A DNA stretch of 64,000 nt, taken from Actinomarinicola tropica (GTDB taxonomy: Bacteria; Actinomycetota; Acidimicrobiia; Acidimicrobiales; SKKL01). Position 1 is the stretch's first letter. Each line of letters starts with the position of its first letter. The stretch is from assembly GCF_009650215.1 (NCBI RefSeq), contig NZ_CP045851.1:1887001-1951000 (forward strand), written 5' to 3'. A model generated the notes under the pieces. It was given only the letters and a program-made list of their open reading frames with translations, was not told the DNA's origin and did not search any database. Both the position numbers and the translations under genes were made by a program. Below, in pieces: positions 16,612 to 24,591 of this stretch.

Positions 16612-16980
16612 TCAGCGAGCCGCTTCGCTCCCGCCGGACTGCGGATCGATGATCGCGGCGAGGGCGGCCTCGAGCACGGCGTCGTCGGCGATCTGCTCGT
16701 GGAAGGTGAGCAGGTCGTTGTGGGTCAGCGGCTCCTCGCGGACCTCGGACTCCCGCTCGACGAGCTCCGCCGGCCGACGCCAGGTCGTGAAGGCCACGCC
16801 GGCGGCGATCAGCAGGTCCATGACCGGTCGCTCGGCGGTGCGCACGACCGTGCTGCGACAGCCCGGGCACGAGAACGCGTAGGTGCCGGCCCCCCCGTCC
16901 TCGGGGGCGTGGACGCGCACGTCGGTCGTGGGGAACTCCACGTCGCCGCACGTATCACAGCTCGCTCGGATCGTCGCCAT
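16612..16980 (-). CDS. Zinc-ribbon protein
   Basis: 122 residues. CDTCGDVEF near residue 8 and FSCPGCRSTVV near residue 37 make a two-CxxC zinc ribbon; the rest is a helical, acidic C-terminal region ending in a predicted helix (DDAVLEAALAAII). Similar small proteins occur across actinobacteria without known function. The ATG at 16980 was chosen over one 30 nt further upstream because GGAGGA precedes it at proper spacing. Confidence 0.7.
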   Translation of the reverse strand: MATIRASCDTCGDVEFPTTDVRVHAPEDGGAGTYAFSCPGCRSTVVRTAERPVMDLLIAAGVAFTTWRRPAELVERESEVREEPLTHNDLLTFHEQIADDAVLEAALAAIIDPQSGGSEAAR

Positions 16981-17098
16981 CGGTCCTCCATCCGCGGTCT
17001 GGCGTTGCATCGACCGGTCCGCCGTCGACCTTGAGCACGATCGCGCGCCGGCGCCGCCGATGGCGGGATGGTGGGGTCACCGGCGAAGATGGCCCCCC

Positions 17099-17827
17099 GT
17101 GCCGACCCGACTGCCCTCGCTCCGCACCCCGCCCATCGGCTTCGCCCACCGCGGCGCACGTGCCCACGCGCCCGAGAACACGCTGGAGGCGTTCCGCCTC
17201 GCCCGACGGCTCGGCGCCACCGGGCTCGAGAGCGACGTGTGGCTCACCGCCGACGGCGAGGCGGTGCTCGACCACGACGGCATGTTCGGCTCGCTCCTGC
17301 GCTTCCGGCGGCGGACCCGGATCCTGGACGTCCGCCGGGCGGAGCTGCCGTCCCACATCCCCACGCTGGCCGAGCTGTACGAGGCCTGCGGCTCCGACCT
17401 CGAGGTCTCCCTCGACGTGAAGGACCCAGCCGCGGTGCCCCGCGTCCTCGAGGTCGCCCGCGCCGCCGGCGACGTCGCGCTCGGGCGGCTGTGGCTCTGC
17501 CACGACGACCTGGACCTGCTCTCGTCGTGGCGTGCGCTCGACGGGCGCGTCCGCCTCGTCGACTCCACCCGCCTCGCCCGCATCAAGGAAGGCCCCGAGC
17601 GGCGCGCCGCCACGCTCGCCGCGCGCGACATCGACGCCATCAACATGCACCACGCCGACTGGACGGGTGGCCTGACGACGCTCTTCCACCGCTTTGACCG
17701 CTACGCGTTCGCCTGGGACGCCCAGTTCGAACGGGTGATCCGCGACGTCGTGGCGATGGGCATCGACGGCGTGTTCAGCGACCACGTCGACGTGCTGATG
17801 GAGAGCATCGACGCCGCGACGGCCTGA
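17099..17827 (+). CDS. Glycerophosphodiester phosphodiesterase
   Basis: 242-residue TIM-barrel phosphodiesterase that cleaves glycerophosphodiesters to glycerol 3-phosphate and an alcohol. Signature FAHRGARAHAPENT gives the first catalytic His-Arg and metal-binding Glu; LESDVWLTADG and VLDHD supply the remaining Glu/Asp ligands and second catalytic His; LEVSLDVKDP is the later metal site. No signal peptide, so cytoplasmic. The GTG at 17099 is the best start by family length but lacks a clear ribosome-binding site or -10 box, so the exact start is uncertain. It converges on lepB. Confidence 0.88.
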   Translation: MPTRLPSLRTPPIGFAHRGARAHAPENTLEAFRLARRLGATGLESDVWLTADGEAVLDHDGMFGSLLRFRRRTRILDVRRAELPSHIPTLAELYEACGSDLEVSLDVKDPAAVPRVLEVARAAGDVALGRLWLCHDDLDLLSSWRALDGRVRLVDSTRLARIKEGPERRAATLAARDIDAINMHHADWTGGLTTLFHRFDRYAFAWDAQFERVIRDVVAMGIDGVFSDHVDVLMESIDAATA

Positions 17828-17845
17828 CGCCGGCGGCGTGGTGGG

Positions 17846-18508
17846 TCAGAGCCCGCCGAGCCGTCCGAGCGGCCAGACCGTGACGAAGGCCCGCCCGACG
17901 ATGAGCTCCTCGTCGATCGGTCCGAACACGCGGCTGTCCCGGGAGTTGCCGCGGTTGTCGCCCATGACGAAGACGCCGCCCTCGGGCACCTCGATCGGCG
18001 CGAAGGGGTCGGTGAGCACCCCGTCGGCGAGGTAGGGCTCCTCGAGCGGAGCACCGTCCACCCAGACGCGGCCGTCGCGCCCCTCGACGGTCTCCCCCGG
18101 CAGTCCGACCACGCGCTTGATGAGGTCGTCGATCTCGCTCGGCGGCTCGTTCGGGGGGCGGTGGAACACGATGACGTCGCCGCGATCGATCCCGCCGAGG
18201 TCGTCGCTCAGCTTGTTGACGAGGACCCGGTCGCCCCGGGTGAGCGTCGGTTCCATCGACTCGGACGGGATGTAGAACGCCTGGAAGAGGAACGTCTTGA
18301 TGACGAGCGCCACGACGAGGGCGCCGCCGATGACGAGCAGCCACTCGATGAGGTTGCGCACCGGGCTCCGCTGCTTGCGGCGGGTGCGGGGCGCGGAGGC
18401 CAGCAGCTCGTCATCGCGCCGGGCCCGGAAGGCCGCCCCGGGCACCGCATCCCCGTCTCGGCGCTCGAGAGGATCGTGGCCCTCGGGGCCGAACGGCTGG
18501 TTCGTCAT
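17846..18508 (-). CDS. lepB: Signal peptidase I
   Basis: 220-residue type I signal peptidase with a Ser/Lys dyad. A cytoplasmic basic tail (about 1-50) is followed by one membrane helix (about 53-76). Box B YIPSESMEPTL gives nucleophile S84; box D-type LIKRVVGLPGET gives general base K131; MGDNRGNSRDSR is box E. It removes signal peptides from Sec and Tat substrates outside the membrane. The ATG overlaps the pafC stop by 4 bp, so it is expressed with the WYL regulator genes, an arrangement that inserts lepB between pafBC and the tat genes. Confidence 0.95.
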   Translation of the reverse strand: MTNQPFGPEGHDPLERRDGDAVPGAAFRARRDDELLASAPRTRRKQRSPVRNLIEWLLVIGGALVVALVIKTFLFQAFYIPSESMEPTLTRGDRVLVNKLSDDLGGIDRGDVIVFHRPPNEPPSEIDDLIKRVVGLPGETVEGRDGRVWVDGAPLEEPYLADGVLTDPFAPIEVPEGGVFVMGDNRGNSRDSRVFGPIDEELIVGRAFVTVWPLGRLGGL

Positions 18509-19482
18509 CCGGGCCGACTGTACCCGTCGGCCCCGGGAGCCCCGCCGTAGCGGCGCAGGACCCGGCGCGCGGCGTCGGCACCCGCGTCGGGCAGGTCGCC
18601 GTCGGCGGTGACGACCTCGGCCGCCGGCCCGAGCCGCAGCAGGAGCCGCTCGAGCCACCGGCGTGCGCTCACCGCGAGCGTGACGTCGAGGCGTCCGTCA
18701 GGACGCTCCTCCAGGTGCTCGTGCGGGTACTGCTCGACGACCCAGCGCGCCGAGGGGTCGAGTCGCAAGGTGACGCGGGGGTCGTCGCTCGACGGCCGGT
18801 AGACGGCGAGCGTGTCCGGGACCTCCGGCGCCTCGAACGTGGCGTCGAGGACGACGACGTCGTCGATCCGGTCGACCCGGAAGACGCGGACGTCCTCGGA
18901 GCGGTGGCACCACCCGACGAGGTACCAGTTGCCGCGGTCGGCGTAGAGGCGATGCGGGTCGACGACACGACGGGTGCGCTCGTCGGTGCCGAAGGAGAGG
19001 TAGTCGATCTCGACCTGGTGGCACGTCGTGGCCGCCCGTCCCAGCTCGTCGAGGATGCGCTCCTCGGCGTCGCCGAGCTCGATCTGCACCCGCTCGGGGT
19101 CGATGCCGAGAGCTGTCGCGACCTTGGCCAACGCACGCTGCAGGGGGTCCCCGGGGTCGGCGCCCGGCACGTCGCGGATCGTGCGACCAGCCGCGACCAG
19201 GGCCAGCGCCTGCGGGGCCGTGAGCCGCAGCGGCCGGTCGAAGGGCTCGGCCAGCCGGACCGAGATCAGACCGGCGTCGTCGATGTCGACGTCGATCATC
19301 GTGTCGGGCGTGTACGGCGGGACGCCGACGAAGGGCAGGACCTCGAGGTCGGCCAGGAGCGCGGCACGGGTGATGCCGAACCGGCGGCAGACCTCCTCGA
19401 CCGGTGCAGGTGAGTGGGCGGTGAGCCAGGGGATGAGCGCCAGGAGCCGGCGCACCCGCTCCCCCGCCGTCGGCCGGCTCAC
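18505..19482 (-). CDS. pafC: WYL-domain transcriptional regulator PafC
   Basis: 325-residue regulator. An N-terminal winged-helix region (VRRLLALIPWL; EVCRRFGITRAALLADLEVL) is followed by a WYL domain (VEIDYLSFGTDE; NWYLVGWCHRSEDVRVFRVD) and a WCX-type C-terminus. In mycobacteria PafB and PafC form a heterodimer that activates a LexA/RecA-independent DNA-damage regulon. The GTG overlaps the pafB stop (GTGA). Its place after pafB and close to pafA matches the conserved order, supporting the name. Confidence 0.9.
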   Translation of the reverse strand: MSRPTAGERVRRLLALIPWLTAHSPAPVEEVCRRFGITRAALLADLEVLPFVGVPPYTPDTMIDVDIDDAGLISVRLAEPFDRPLRLTAPQALALVAAGRTIRDVPGADPGDPLQRALAKVATALGIDPERVQIELGDAEERILDELGRAATTCHQVEIDYLSFGTDERTRRVVDPHRLYADRGNWYLVGWCHRSEDVRVFRVDRIDDVVVLDATFEAPEVPDTLAVYRPSSDDPRVTLRLDPSARWVVEQYPHEHLEERPDGRLDVTLAVSARRWLERLLLRLGPAAEVVTADGDLPDAGADAARRVLRRYGGAPGADGYSRPG

Positions 19483-20408
19483 GACGCCACGCCCGGGACG
19501 TCGCGCAACCAGGCGACGAGGTCGTCGCGCAGCTCGGGGGGCTCGAGGATCTCGGCGTGCTCGAGGTAGGTGAGGACCATGCCGCGGAACGCGCTGCGGT
19601 TGGTGACGGTCAGCTCGACCACGACGGCGCCGTCGGGACGCGACTCGACCTGGTCGGCGTCGGCGCCGAGGTGGGCGAGGGCGATCGCGGCGTGGCTGGC
19701 GTCGACGAGCAGGCGGCACCGGACGGGCGGATCGATCGCCAGCCGCCAGCCCTCGGCCACGACCTCGTCGTCGTCGGACTCGGGCGGCTCGAACGCCCCG
19801 GCGGCGCCGAGCGTGACGTCGCCCTGGATCCGGTCGACCCGGTAGGTGCGCCGATCGTCCCGGCCGACGTCGAAGCCCCGGAGGTACCAGTGGCCGCGCT
19901 GGAACACGATGCCGTAGGGGTGCACCTCCCGCACCTCGTCGCGGTAGGTGAACCGGCAGGTCGCCCGGCGGGACACGGCGTCGAAGAGCGGCGCGAGGCG
20001 AGGGTCGGTGGGGATCGACGCCGTCGCCGGTGCCACCTCGCCGACGCCCGTCGCCCCGCCGAGCTTCCAGAGCGCCTCGATGCCCTCGACGCCGTCGAGC
20101 TGCACGGCCGAGGCGGCGAGCTGCAGCGCTGTGAGCTCGTCGGGCTCCAACCCGAGGTCGGGGAGGTAGTACTGGTCGCGCGGGATGCGGTACCCGTCGA
20201 GCGGTGGGTCGGCGCCGGGGATCTCGACCAGGTCGAGCGGGATGCCCATCTCGCGCAGGTCGTCCTTGTCGCGCTCGAACGCCCGGTGGAAGGCGGCGTC
20301 GCCCTCCGGGTAGCCCGGCACGCGGTCGCGCAGCTCGGCAGCCGACAGCGGGCGCCCGCTGTGGAGCAGGACCGCGGTGAGGTTGAGCAGGCGCTCGAGC
20401 TTCTGCAC
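19479..20408 (-). CDS. pafB: WYL-domain transcriptional regulator PafB
   Basis: 309-residue paralogue and partner of PafC. N-terminal helix-turn-helix (RLLNLTAVLLHSGRPLSAAE; FERDKDDLREMGIPL) recognises DNA; the WYL core is seen at ATCRFTYRDEVREVHPYG and RGHWYLRGFDVGRDDRRTYR, with the WCX domain at the C-terminus. Likely ligand-responsive DNA-damage regulator by analogy with mycobacteria. The GTG start is supported by a -10 box overlapping the stop of the preceding gene, so pafBC-lepB can be transcribed separately from pafA. Confidence 0.9.
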   Translation of the reverse strand: MQKLERLLNLTAVLLHSGRPLSAAELRDRVPGYPEGDAAFHRAFERDKDDLREMGIPLDLVEIPGADPPLDGYRIPRDQYYLPDLGLEPDELTALQLAASAVQLDGVEGIEALWKLGGATGVGEVAPATASIPTDPRLAPLFDAVSRRATCRFTYRDEVREVHPYGIVFQRGHWYLRGFDVGRDDRRTYRVDRIQGDVTLGAAGAFEPPESDDDEVVAEGWRLAIDPPVRCRLLVDASHAAIALAHLGADADQVESRPDGAVVVELTVTNRSAFRGMVLTYLEHAEILEPPELRDDLVAWLRDVPGVAS

Positions 20409-20415
20409 GGCGGCG

Positions 20416-20421
20416 ACTCTA
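20416..20421 (-). promoter_or_regulatory. -10 box TAGAGT of pafB, embedding an upstream stop codon
   Basis: TAGAGT lies 8 nt from the pafB GTG; its TAG (20419-20421) is the stop codon of the DUF3866 gene. Confidence 0.5.
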
Positions 20422-21447
20422 CCGACCGCCGTCGAGGAGGCCCGTGGCCACGATCCCCGCCGCGGACGCGGTGCGGAAGAACAGCGGGTCGGCGTCCGGT
20501 CCGCGGCCCATCGTCGTGATCCTGAGGTCGAGGTCGTCGAGGAGGGCGGCGACGTCGGGTACCTCGACCTCGACCTGACGATGAGGTGGAGGGACCTCGA
20601 GCCCGCTCCCCCGGGCGACGGCGACGTCGGCGGCAGTGCGCGCCAGGCCCAGGGCGGTGACCGTGTGGTGGCTCAGTCCCCGGTGGCGCTGGCGAGCGTC
20701 ACCGTCGCTGGCCCGTGCGCACACGACCGGCCGACCGCCAAGCGCGGCCGCGGCGTCGACGATCGACGCCACCTCGACACCGGTCGTCCCGAGCGCGGTG
20801 CCGGTGCCGACCACCCCCGGTCCCATCCCCACGACGACGACCTCGGCGCCGGCGACGTGGCGCGCGAGCACGAGCGCCGAGGGCAGCGACACCGCCTCCA
20901 GGTCGCCGCCGATGGCGTGTCCAGTCGTGACGGTGGTGTGGACGAGCCCGGCGTCGACCAGCGCGCCGACCAGGTCGGACAGGGCGAGCGGGAGCGCGGC
21001 GCCGTCGGTCATCACGTAGGCGACGCGGGTGCCCGGTCGGGCGGCCGCGATGGACGCGGCGACGACCCCGACCTGGCTGTGCAGGCCGCAGGCCACGACC
21101 GGCGTGCCGTCGAGCGTCGCCGGCAGGTCGGGATGCGCCTCCTCGGCGGCGCCGACGTCGGCCTGGAGGCTGGTGTAGCGCAGCTTCACGATGTGGCCGG
21201 GACCGGGCCGGCTCCAGCTCTCCCGGGCCAGGTTCCAGTGCACGACGTGCCAGCCGCCGGTGCCGAGGCCGAGGTCGACCGCGGTGGTGTTGACCACGAC
21301 GCCGTCGCCGGGTGCGACGGGACCGACGAGGTCGACCAGCGCGTAGGCGCGCTCGGGCGCCGGGCCCCCGAGGTCGACCGTGAGGCGCTGGATGCCGCGT
21401 CGCTCGGAGAGGACCTCGACGACCGTGCCGGTGCGGAAGCTCGGCAC
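20419..21447 (-). CDS. DUF3866 family protein
   Basis: 342 residues. The N-terminus is a beta-barrel-like region (GTVVEVLSERRGIQRLTVDL; GDGVVVNTTAVDLGLGTGG). The main domain contains HVVHWNLARESW, VVACGLHSQVGVVAASI, TVTTGHAIGGDLEAVSL and VVVGMGPGVVGTGTALG. The pattern matches DUF3866, a family often found beside the Pup ligase gene in actinobacteria; the biochemical function is unknown. GTG start lies 2 bp after the pafA stop, implying coupling. Confidence 0.85.
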   Translation of the reverse strand: MPSFRTGTVVEVLSERRGIQRLTVDLGGPAPERAYALVDLVGPVAPGDGVVVNTTAVDLGLGTGGWHVVHWNLARESWSRPGPGHIVKLRYTSLQADVGAAEEAHPDLPATLDGTPVVACGLHSQVGVVAASIAAARPGTRVAYVMTDGAALPLALSDLVGALVDAGLVHTTVTTGHAIGGDLEAVSLPSALVLARHVAGAEVVVVGMGPGVVGTGTALGTTGVEVASIVDAAAALGGRPVVCARASDGDARQRHRGLSHHTVTALGLARTAADVAVARGSGLEVPPPHRQVEVEVPDVAALLDDLDLRITTMGRGPDADPLFFRTASAAGIVATGLLDGGR

Positions 21448-21449
21448 GG

Positions 21450-22808
21450 CTAGAGGGACGCGATCAGCTTCTCGACCCGCTCGTCGTGGGAGCGGAAGGG
21501 GTCCTTGCAGAGGACGGTGCGCTGCGCCTGGTCGTTCAGCTTCAGGTGTACCCAGTCGACCGTGTAGTCGCGCTTGCGCTCCTTCGCCCGCCGGATGAAC
21601 TCGCCCCGCAGGCGGGCACGGGTGGTCTCCGGCGGGTGCTCGACGGCGTGGTTGATCTCGGCGTCGGTGCAGATGCGCTCGACCAGGCCCTTGTCCTGCA
21701 TCTTGTAGAAGAGGCCGCGCTGGCGGTCGACGTCGTGGTACTGGAGGTCGACGAGCGCCACGCGCGGGTCGCCCAGCTCGCAGTCGTGCCGGGCCCGGTA
21801 GGCCTCGACGAGGTGGGCCTTGATCACCCAGTCGACCTCGCGGTCGAGCTGCATCGGGTCGTCGGCGAGGGCGGTGAGGCAGTGCTCCCACATCTCGAGG
21901 ACGAGCTTCTCCTCCGGCGACATGCCACGGGTCTCGGCGTACCGGAGGGCCCGCTCGAGGTACTCGCTCTGGATGTCGAGGGCCGACACCTCGCGGCCGT
22001 TCGCCAGGCGGACCGTCCGCGTGCAGGACGTGTCGTGGCTGATCTCGCGGATGGCCCGGATCGGGTTCTCGAGGGTCATGTCGCGCAGCACCACCGACGG
22101 GTCCTCGAGCATCCGGAGGAGGATGGCGGCGGCCCCGACCTTCAGGAACGCCGTGTACTCGCTCATGTTCGAGTCGCCGACGATGACGTGGAGGCGCCGG
22201 TAGCGCTCGGAGTCGGCGTGGGGCTCGTCGCGGGTGTTGATGATCGGGCGGGAGCGCGTGGTCGCCGAGGACACGCCCTCCCAGATGTGCTCGGCCCGCT
22301 GGCTGACGCAGTAGGTGGCGCCGCGCGCCGTCTGCAGGACCTTGCCTGCGCCGGCGTAGATCTGGCGGCTGACGAGGAACGGGATGAGCACCTCGGCGTA
22401 GTGGTTCAGCTCGTCGCCGCGGCTCGTCAGGTAGTTCTCGTGGCAGCCGTAGCTGTTGCCGGCGGAGTCGGTGTTGTTCTTGAACAGGTAGATGTCGCCG
22501 CGGATGCCCTCCTCGCGGAGCCGCTGCTCGGCCGAGACGAGCAGCTGCTCGAGGATCCGCTCCCCCGCCTTGTCGTGGACGATCAGGTCGTGGACCGAGT
22601 CGCACTCGGGGGTGGCGTACTCGGGGTGGGAGCCGACGTCGAGGTACAGGCGGGCGCCGTTGGCGAGGAAGACGTTCGAGCTGCGTCCCCAGGAGACGAC
22701 GCGGCGGAACAGGTACCGGGCGACCTCGTCGGGGCTCAGTCGGCGCTGGCCGCGGAGGGTGCAGGTGACGCCGTACTCGTTCTCCAGCCCGAAGATCCGG
22801 CGTTCCAT
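21450..22808 (-). CDS. pafA: Pup--protein ligase PafA
   Basis: 452-residue ligase, related to glutamine synthetase and gamma-glutamyl-cysteine ligase, that uses ATP to join the C-terminal Glu of Pup to lysines of target proteins. FGLENEYGV gives the metal-binding E9; [16 protein letters not shown] contains the catalytic Asp (D57). [19 protein letters not shown] and [10 protein letters not shown] are further active-site segments shared with Dop. Its start is supported by a leaderless -10 box, so it can be expressed apart from pup-prcBA. Confidence 0.97.
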   Translation of the reverse strand: MERRIFGLENEYGVTCTLRGQRRLSPDEVARYLFRRVVSWGRSSNVFLANGARLYLDVGSHPEYATPECDSVHDLIVHDKAGERILEQLLVSAEQRLREEGIRGDIYLFKNNTDSAGNSYGCHENYLTSRGDELNHYAEVLIPFLVSRQIYAGAGKVLQTARGATYCVSQRAEHIWEGVSSATTRSRPIINTRDEPHADSERYRRLHVIVGDSNMSEYTAFLKVGAAAILLRMLEDPSVVLRDMTLENPIRAIREISHDTSCTRTVRLANGREVSALDIQSEYLERALRYAETRGMSPEEKLVLEMWEHCLTALADDPMQLDREVDWVIKAHLVEAYRARHDCELGDPRVALVDLQYHDVDRQRGLFYKMQDKGLVERICTDAEINHAVEHPPETTRARLRGEFIRRAKERKRDYTVDWVHLKLNDQAQRTVLCKDPFRSHDERVEKLIASL

Positions 22809-22814
22809 GTGGTC

Positions 22815-22820
22815 ACGCTA
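22815..22820 (-). promoter_or_regulatory. -10 box TAGCGT of pafA, embedding the prcA stop codon
   Basis: TAGCGT lies 7 nt from the pafA ATG; its TAG (22818-22820) is the prcA stop codon. Confidence 0.5.
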
Positions 22821-23570
22821 TCCGTCGGCGTCGGGCCCCGGGTGGTCGTCCCCCACCGGCTCGTCCGTCGCCGTCTCGGGCTGCGGGCGGCGATCGGCGG
22901 CGAGCAGGTCCTCGAGCTCCGGGCCCTCGATGCGGCGGAAGGCCCGGCGCTCGGCCCGGCGGTCGAGCAGCGCGACCTCGAGGTCGCCGCTCGCGAGGGT
23001 GCGGTCGGGCCCGGCGAGAGCGGCCCGGGCCACCGACAGCGCTCCTGCGAGGTCGAGCCCCTCGGTCCAGTCGTCGACCAGCCGCTGGCCGATCACCTCG
23101 GCGTCGCCACCGAGCACCGTGAGGCGCGACTCGTCGACGATGGTGCCGTCGTAGAGGATGCGGAACATCAGGTCGGCGCCCGGTTCGCGGCCGACCTCGG
23201 CGACCAGGATCTCGACCTCCATCGGCTTCATCTCGTGGGTGAAGACCTGGCCGAGGATCTGGGCGTACTGGTTGGCGAGCGACCGCGCGTCGACGTCCTC
23301 GCGGCTGTAGGCGTAGCCCTTCAGGTCGGCGTGGCGGACACCGGCGATGCGAAGGGAGTCGAACTCGTTGTACTTGCCGACCCCCGCGAAGCCGATGCGG
23401 TCGTGGATCTCGGAGATCTTCCGCAGGCGCTGGGTGTTCTCGGCGGCCATCAGGATGCCGGGCTCGCAGGCGAGCGCGACGAGCGACCGGCCACGGGCGA
23501 TGCCCTTGCGGGCGTAGTCGGCCCGGTCCTTCATGACCTGCTCGGGTGCGACGTAGAACGGCATGCTCAC
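22818..23570 (-). CDS. prcA: 20S proteasome alpha subunit
   Basis: 250 residues; forms the outer heptameric rings and gates the proteasome chamber. N-terminus FYVAPEQVMKDRADYARKGI is the alpha-type helix H0 region with the conserved YARKGIAR; the core contains KYNEFDSLRIAGVRHADLKG and GYAYSREDV. A variable acidic C-terminal tail follows residue 215. The GTG at 23570 overlaps the prcB stop (GTGA) and gives MSMPFYV, which matches the length of the mycobacterial start; an ATG two codons later is the alternative. Confidence 0.95.
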   Translation of the reverse strand: MSMPFYVAPEQVMKDRADYARKGIARGRSLVALACEPGILMAAENTQRLRKISEIHDRIGFAGVGKYNEFDSLRIAGVRHADLKGYAYSREDVDARSLANQYAQILGQVFTHEMKPMEVEILVAEVGREPGADLMFRILYDGTIVDESRLTVLGGDAEVIGQRLVDDWTEGLDLAGALSVARAALAGPDRTLASGDLEVALLDRRAERRAFRRIEGPELEDLLAADRRPQPETATDEPVGDDHPGPDADG

Positions 23571-24388
23571 GACGCGGTGCCCTCCGTGCCGCCGAGCGTA
23601 CCGGGGACCGTGAGGTCGGAGATCAGCCGGCGGAACCGGTCGCCGACCTCCTCCTCGGGCACCCGGACGAAGCCGTCGCTCGTGATGGTGGCGATCGTGG
23701 GGAAGATGCCCCGGACGAGGTCGGGTCCGCCGGTGGCGGAGTCCTCGTCGGCGGCCTGGAACAGGGCGGAGATGGCGAGGTCGATGGCGTCCTCGCGGCT
23801 CATGCCGTCGCGCCAACCGAGCTTGACGACGGTGCCGGCGTGGAGGCTGCCCGACCCCGTGGCCGCGTGGTTGCTCTCCTCGTAGCGGCCGCCGGTGACG
23901 TCGTACTGGAACAGCCGACCCGTCCCCCGCCGGACGTCGTAGCCCGCGAACAGCGGCACGACGGCCAGTCCCTGCATGGCCGCGGGCAGGTGGTTGCGCA
24001 CCATCTGCGAGAGCTGGTTGGCCTTGCCCTCGAGCGACAGCGCCGACCCCTCGACCTTCTCGTAGTGCTCGAGCTGGAGCTGGAAGAGCTTCACCATCTC
24101 GACCGCGGGGCCGGCGGCGCCGGCGATGGCGACCCCCGAGTGGCGGTCGGCCGGGAACACCTTCTCGATGGTCCGGTGCGAGATGAGGTGGCCCGAGGTG
24201 GCCCGTCGGTCACCGGCCATCACCGCCCCGTCCGCGTAGCGGATGGCGACGACGGTGGTGCCGTGGGTGATCGGCAGGCGCCCGTCGAGGTCGCCCTCGA
24301 TCACCGGCGGGCGGTGGCCCGTGGCGCGGAGCAGCGAGGTGAAGCTCGGGCCGGGGTCCTCGGAGGCGGCGAAGAACGGGAAGGTCAC
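23567..24388 (-). CDS. prcB: 20S proteasome beta subunit (catalytic)
   Basis: 273 residues; N-terminal threonine hydrolase forming the inner rings. A propeptide of 43 residues ends at ITHG, and self-cleavage would free T44 in TTVVAIRYADGAVMAGDRR. The residues expected for the catalytic centre (Thr1, Asp17 and Lys33 in mature numbering) are in place or plausible: GAVMAGDRRATSGHLISHR supplies the Asp region and the later IEKVFP the Lys. Encoded with pup just upstream (4-bp overlap) and prcA downstream (4-bp overlap). Confidence 0.96.
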   Translation of the reverse strand: MTFPFFAASEDPGPSFTSLLRATGHRPPVIEGDLDGRLPITHGTTVVAIRYADGAVMAGDRRATSGHLISHRTIEKVFPADRHSGVAIAGAAGPAVEMVKLFQLQLEHYEKVEGSALSLEGKANQLSQMVRNHLPAAMQGLAVVPLFAGYDVRRGTGRLFQYDVTGGRYEESNHAATGSGSLHAGTVVKLGWRDGMSREDAIDLAISALFQAADEDSATGGPDLVRGIFPTIATITSDGFVRVPEEEVGDRFRRLISDLTVPGTLGGTEGTAS

Positions 24389-24579
24389 TCGCCGCCCTTC
24401 TGGATGTACGACTTCACGAACTCCTCGGCGTTGGTCTCGAGGACCTCGTCGATCTCGTCGAGCAGGTCGTCGAGCTCCGCCTTGATCTTCTCGCCGGACT
24501 CGGACTTGGCCGGCGCCTCGGCGACCTCGGCCTCGTCCCGGCTCGGCGCCGGCTTCTTGATCTGTTCACGCTCTGCCAT
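24385..24579 (-). CDS. pup: Prokaryotic ubiquitin-like protein Pup, ending in Glu
   Basis: 64 residues, mostly disordered and acidic, with the coiled C-terminal binding region for Arc (KAELDDLLDEIDEVLETNAE) and the ending FVKSYIQKGGE. Because it ends in GGE rather than GGQ, no deamidation is needed before PafA can use it; Corynebacterium Pup is a known example of this form. The ATG at 24579 is preferred; a GTG at 24591 would add four residues. Overlaps prcB by 4 bp and follows dop by about 12 bp. Confidence 0.95.
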   Translation of the reverse strand: MAEREQIKKPAPSRDEAEVAEAPAKSESGEKIKAELDDLLDEIDEVLETNAEEFVKSYIQKGGE

Positions 24580-24591
24580 CGAGGACCTCAC

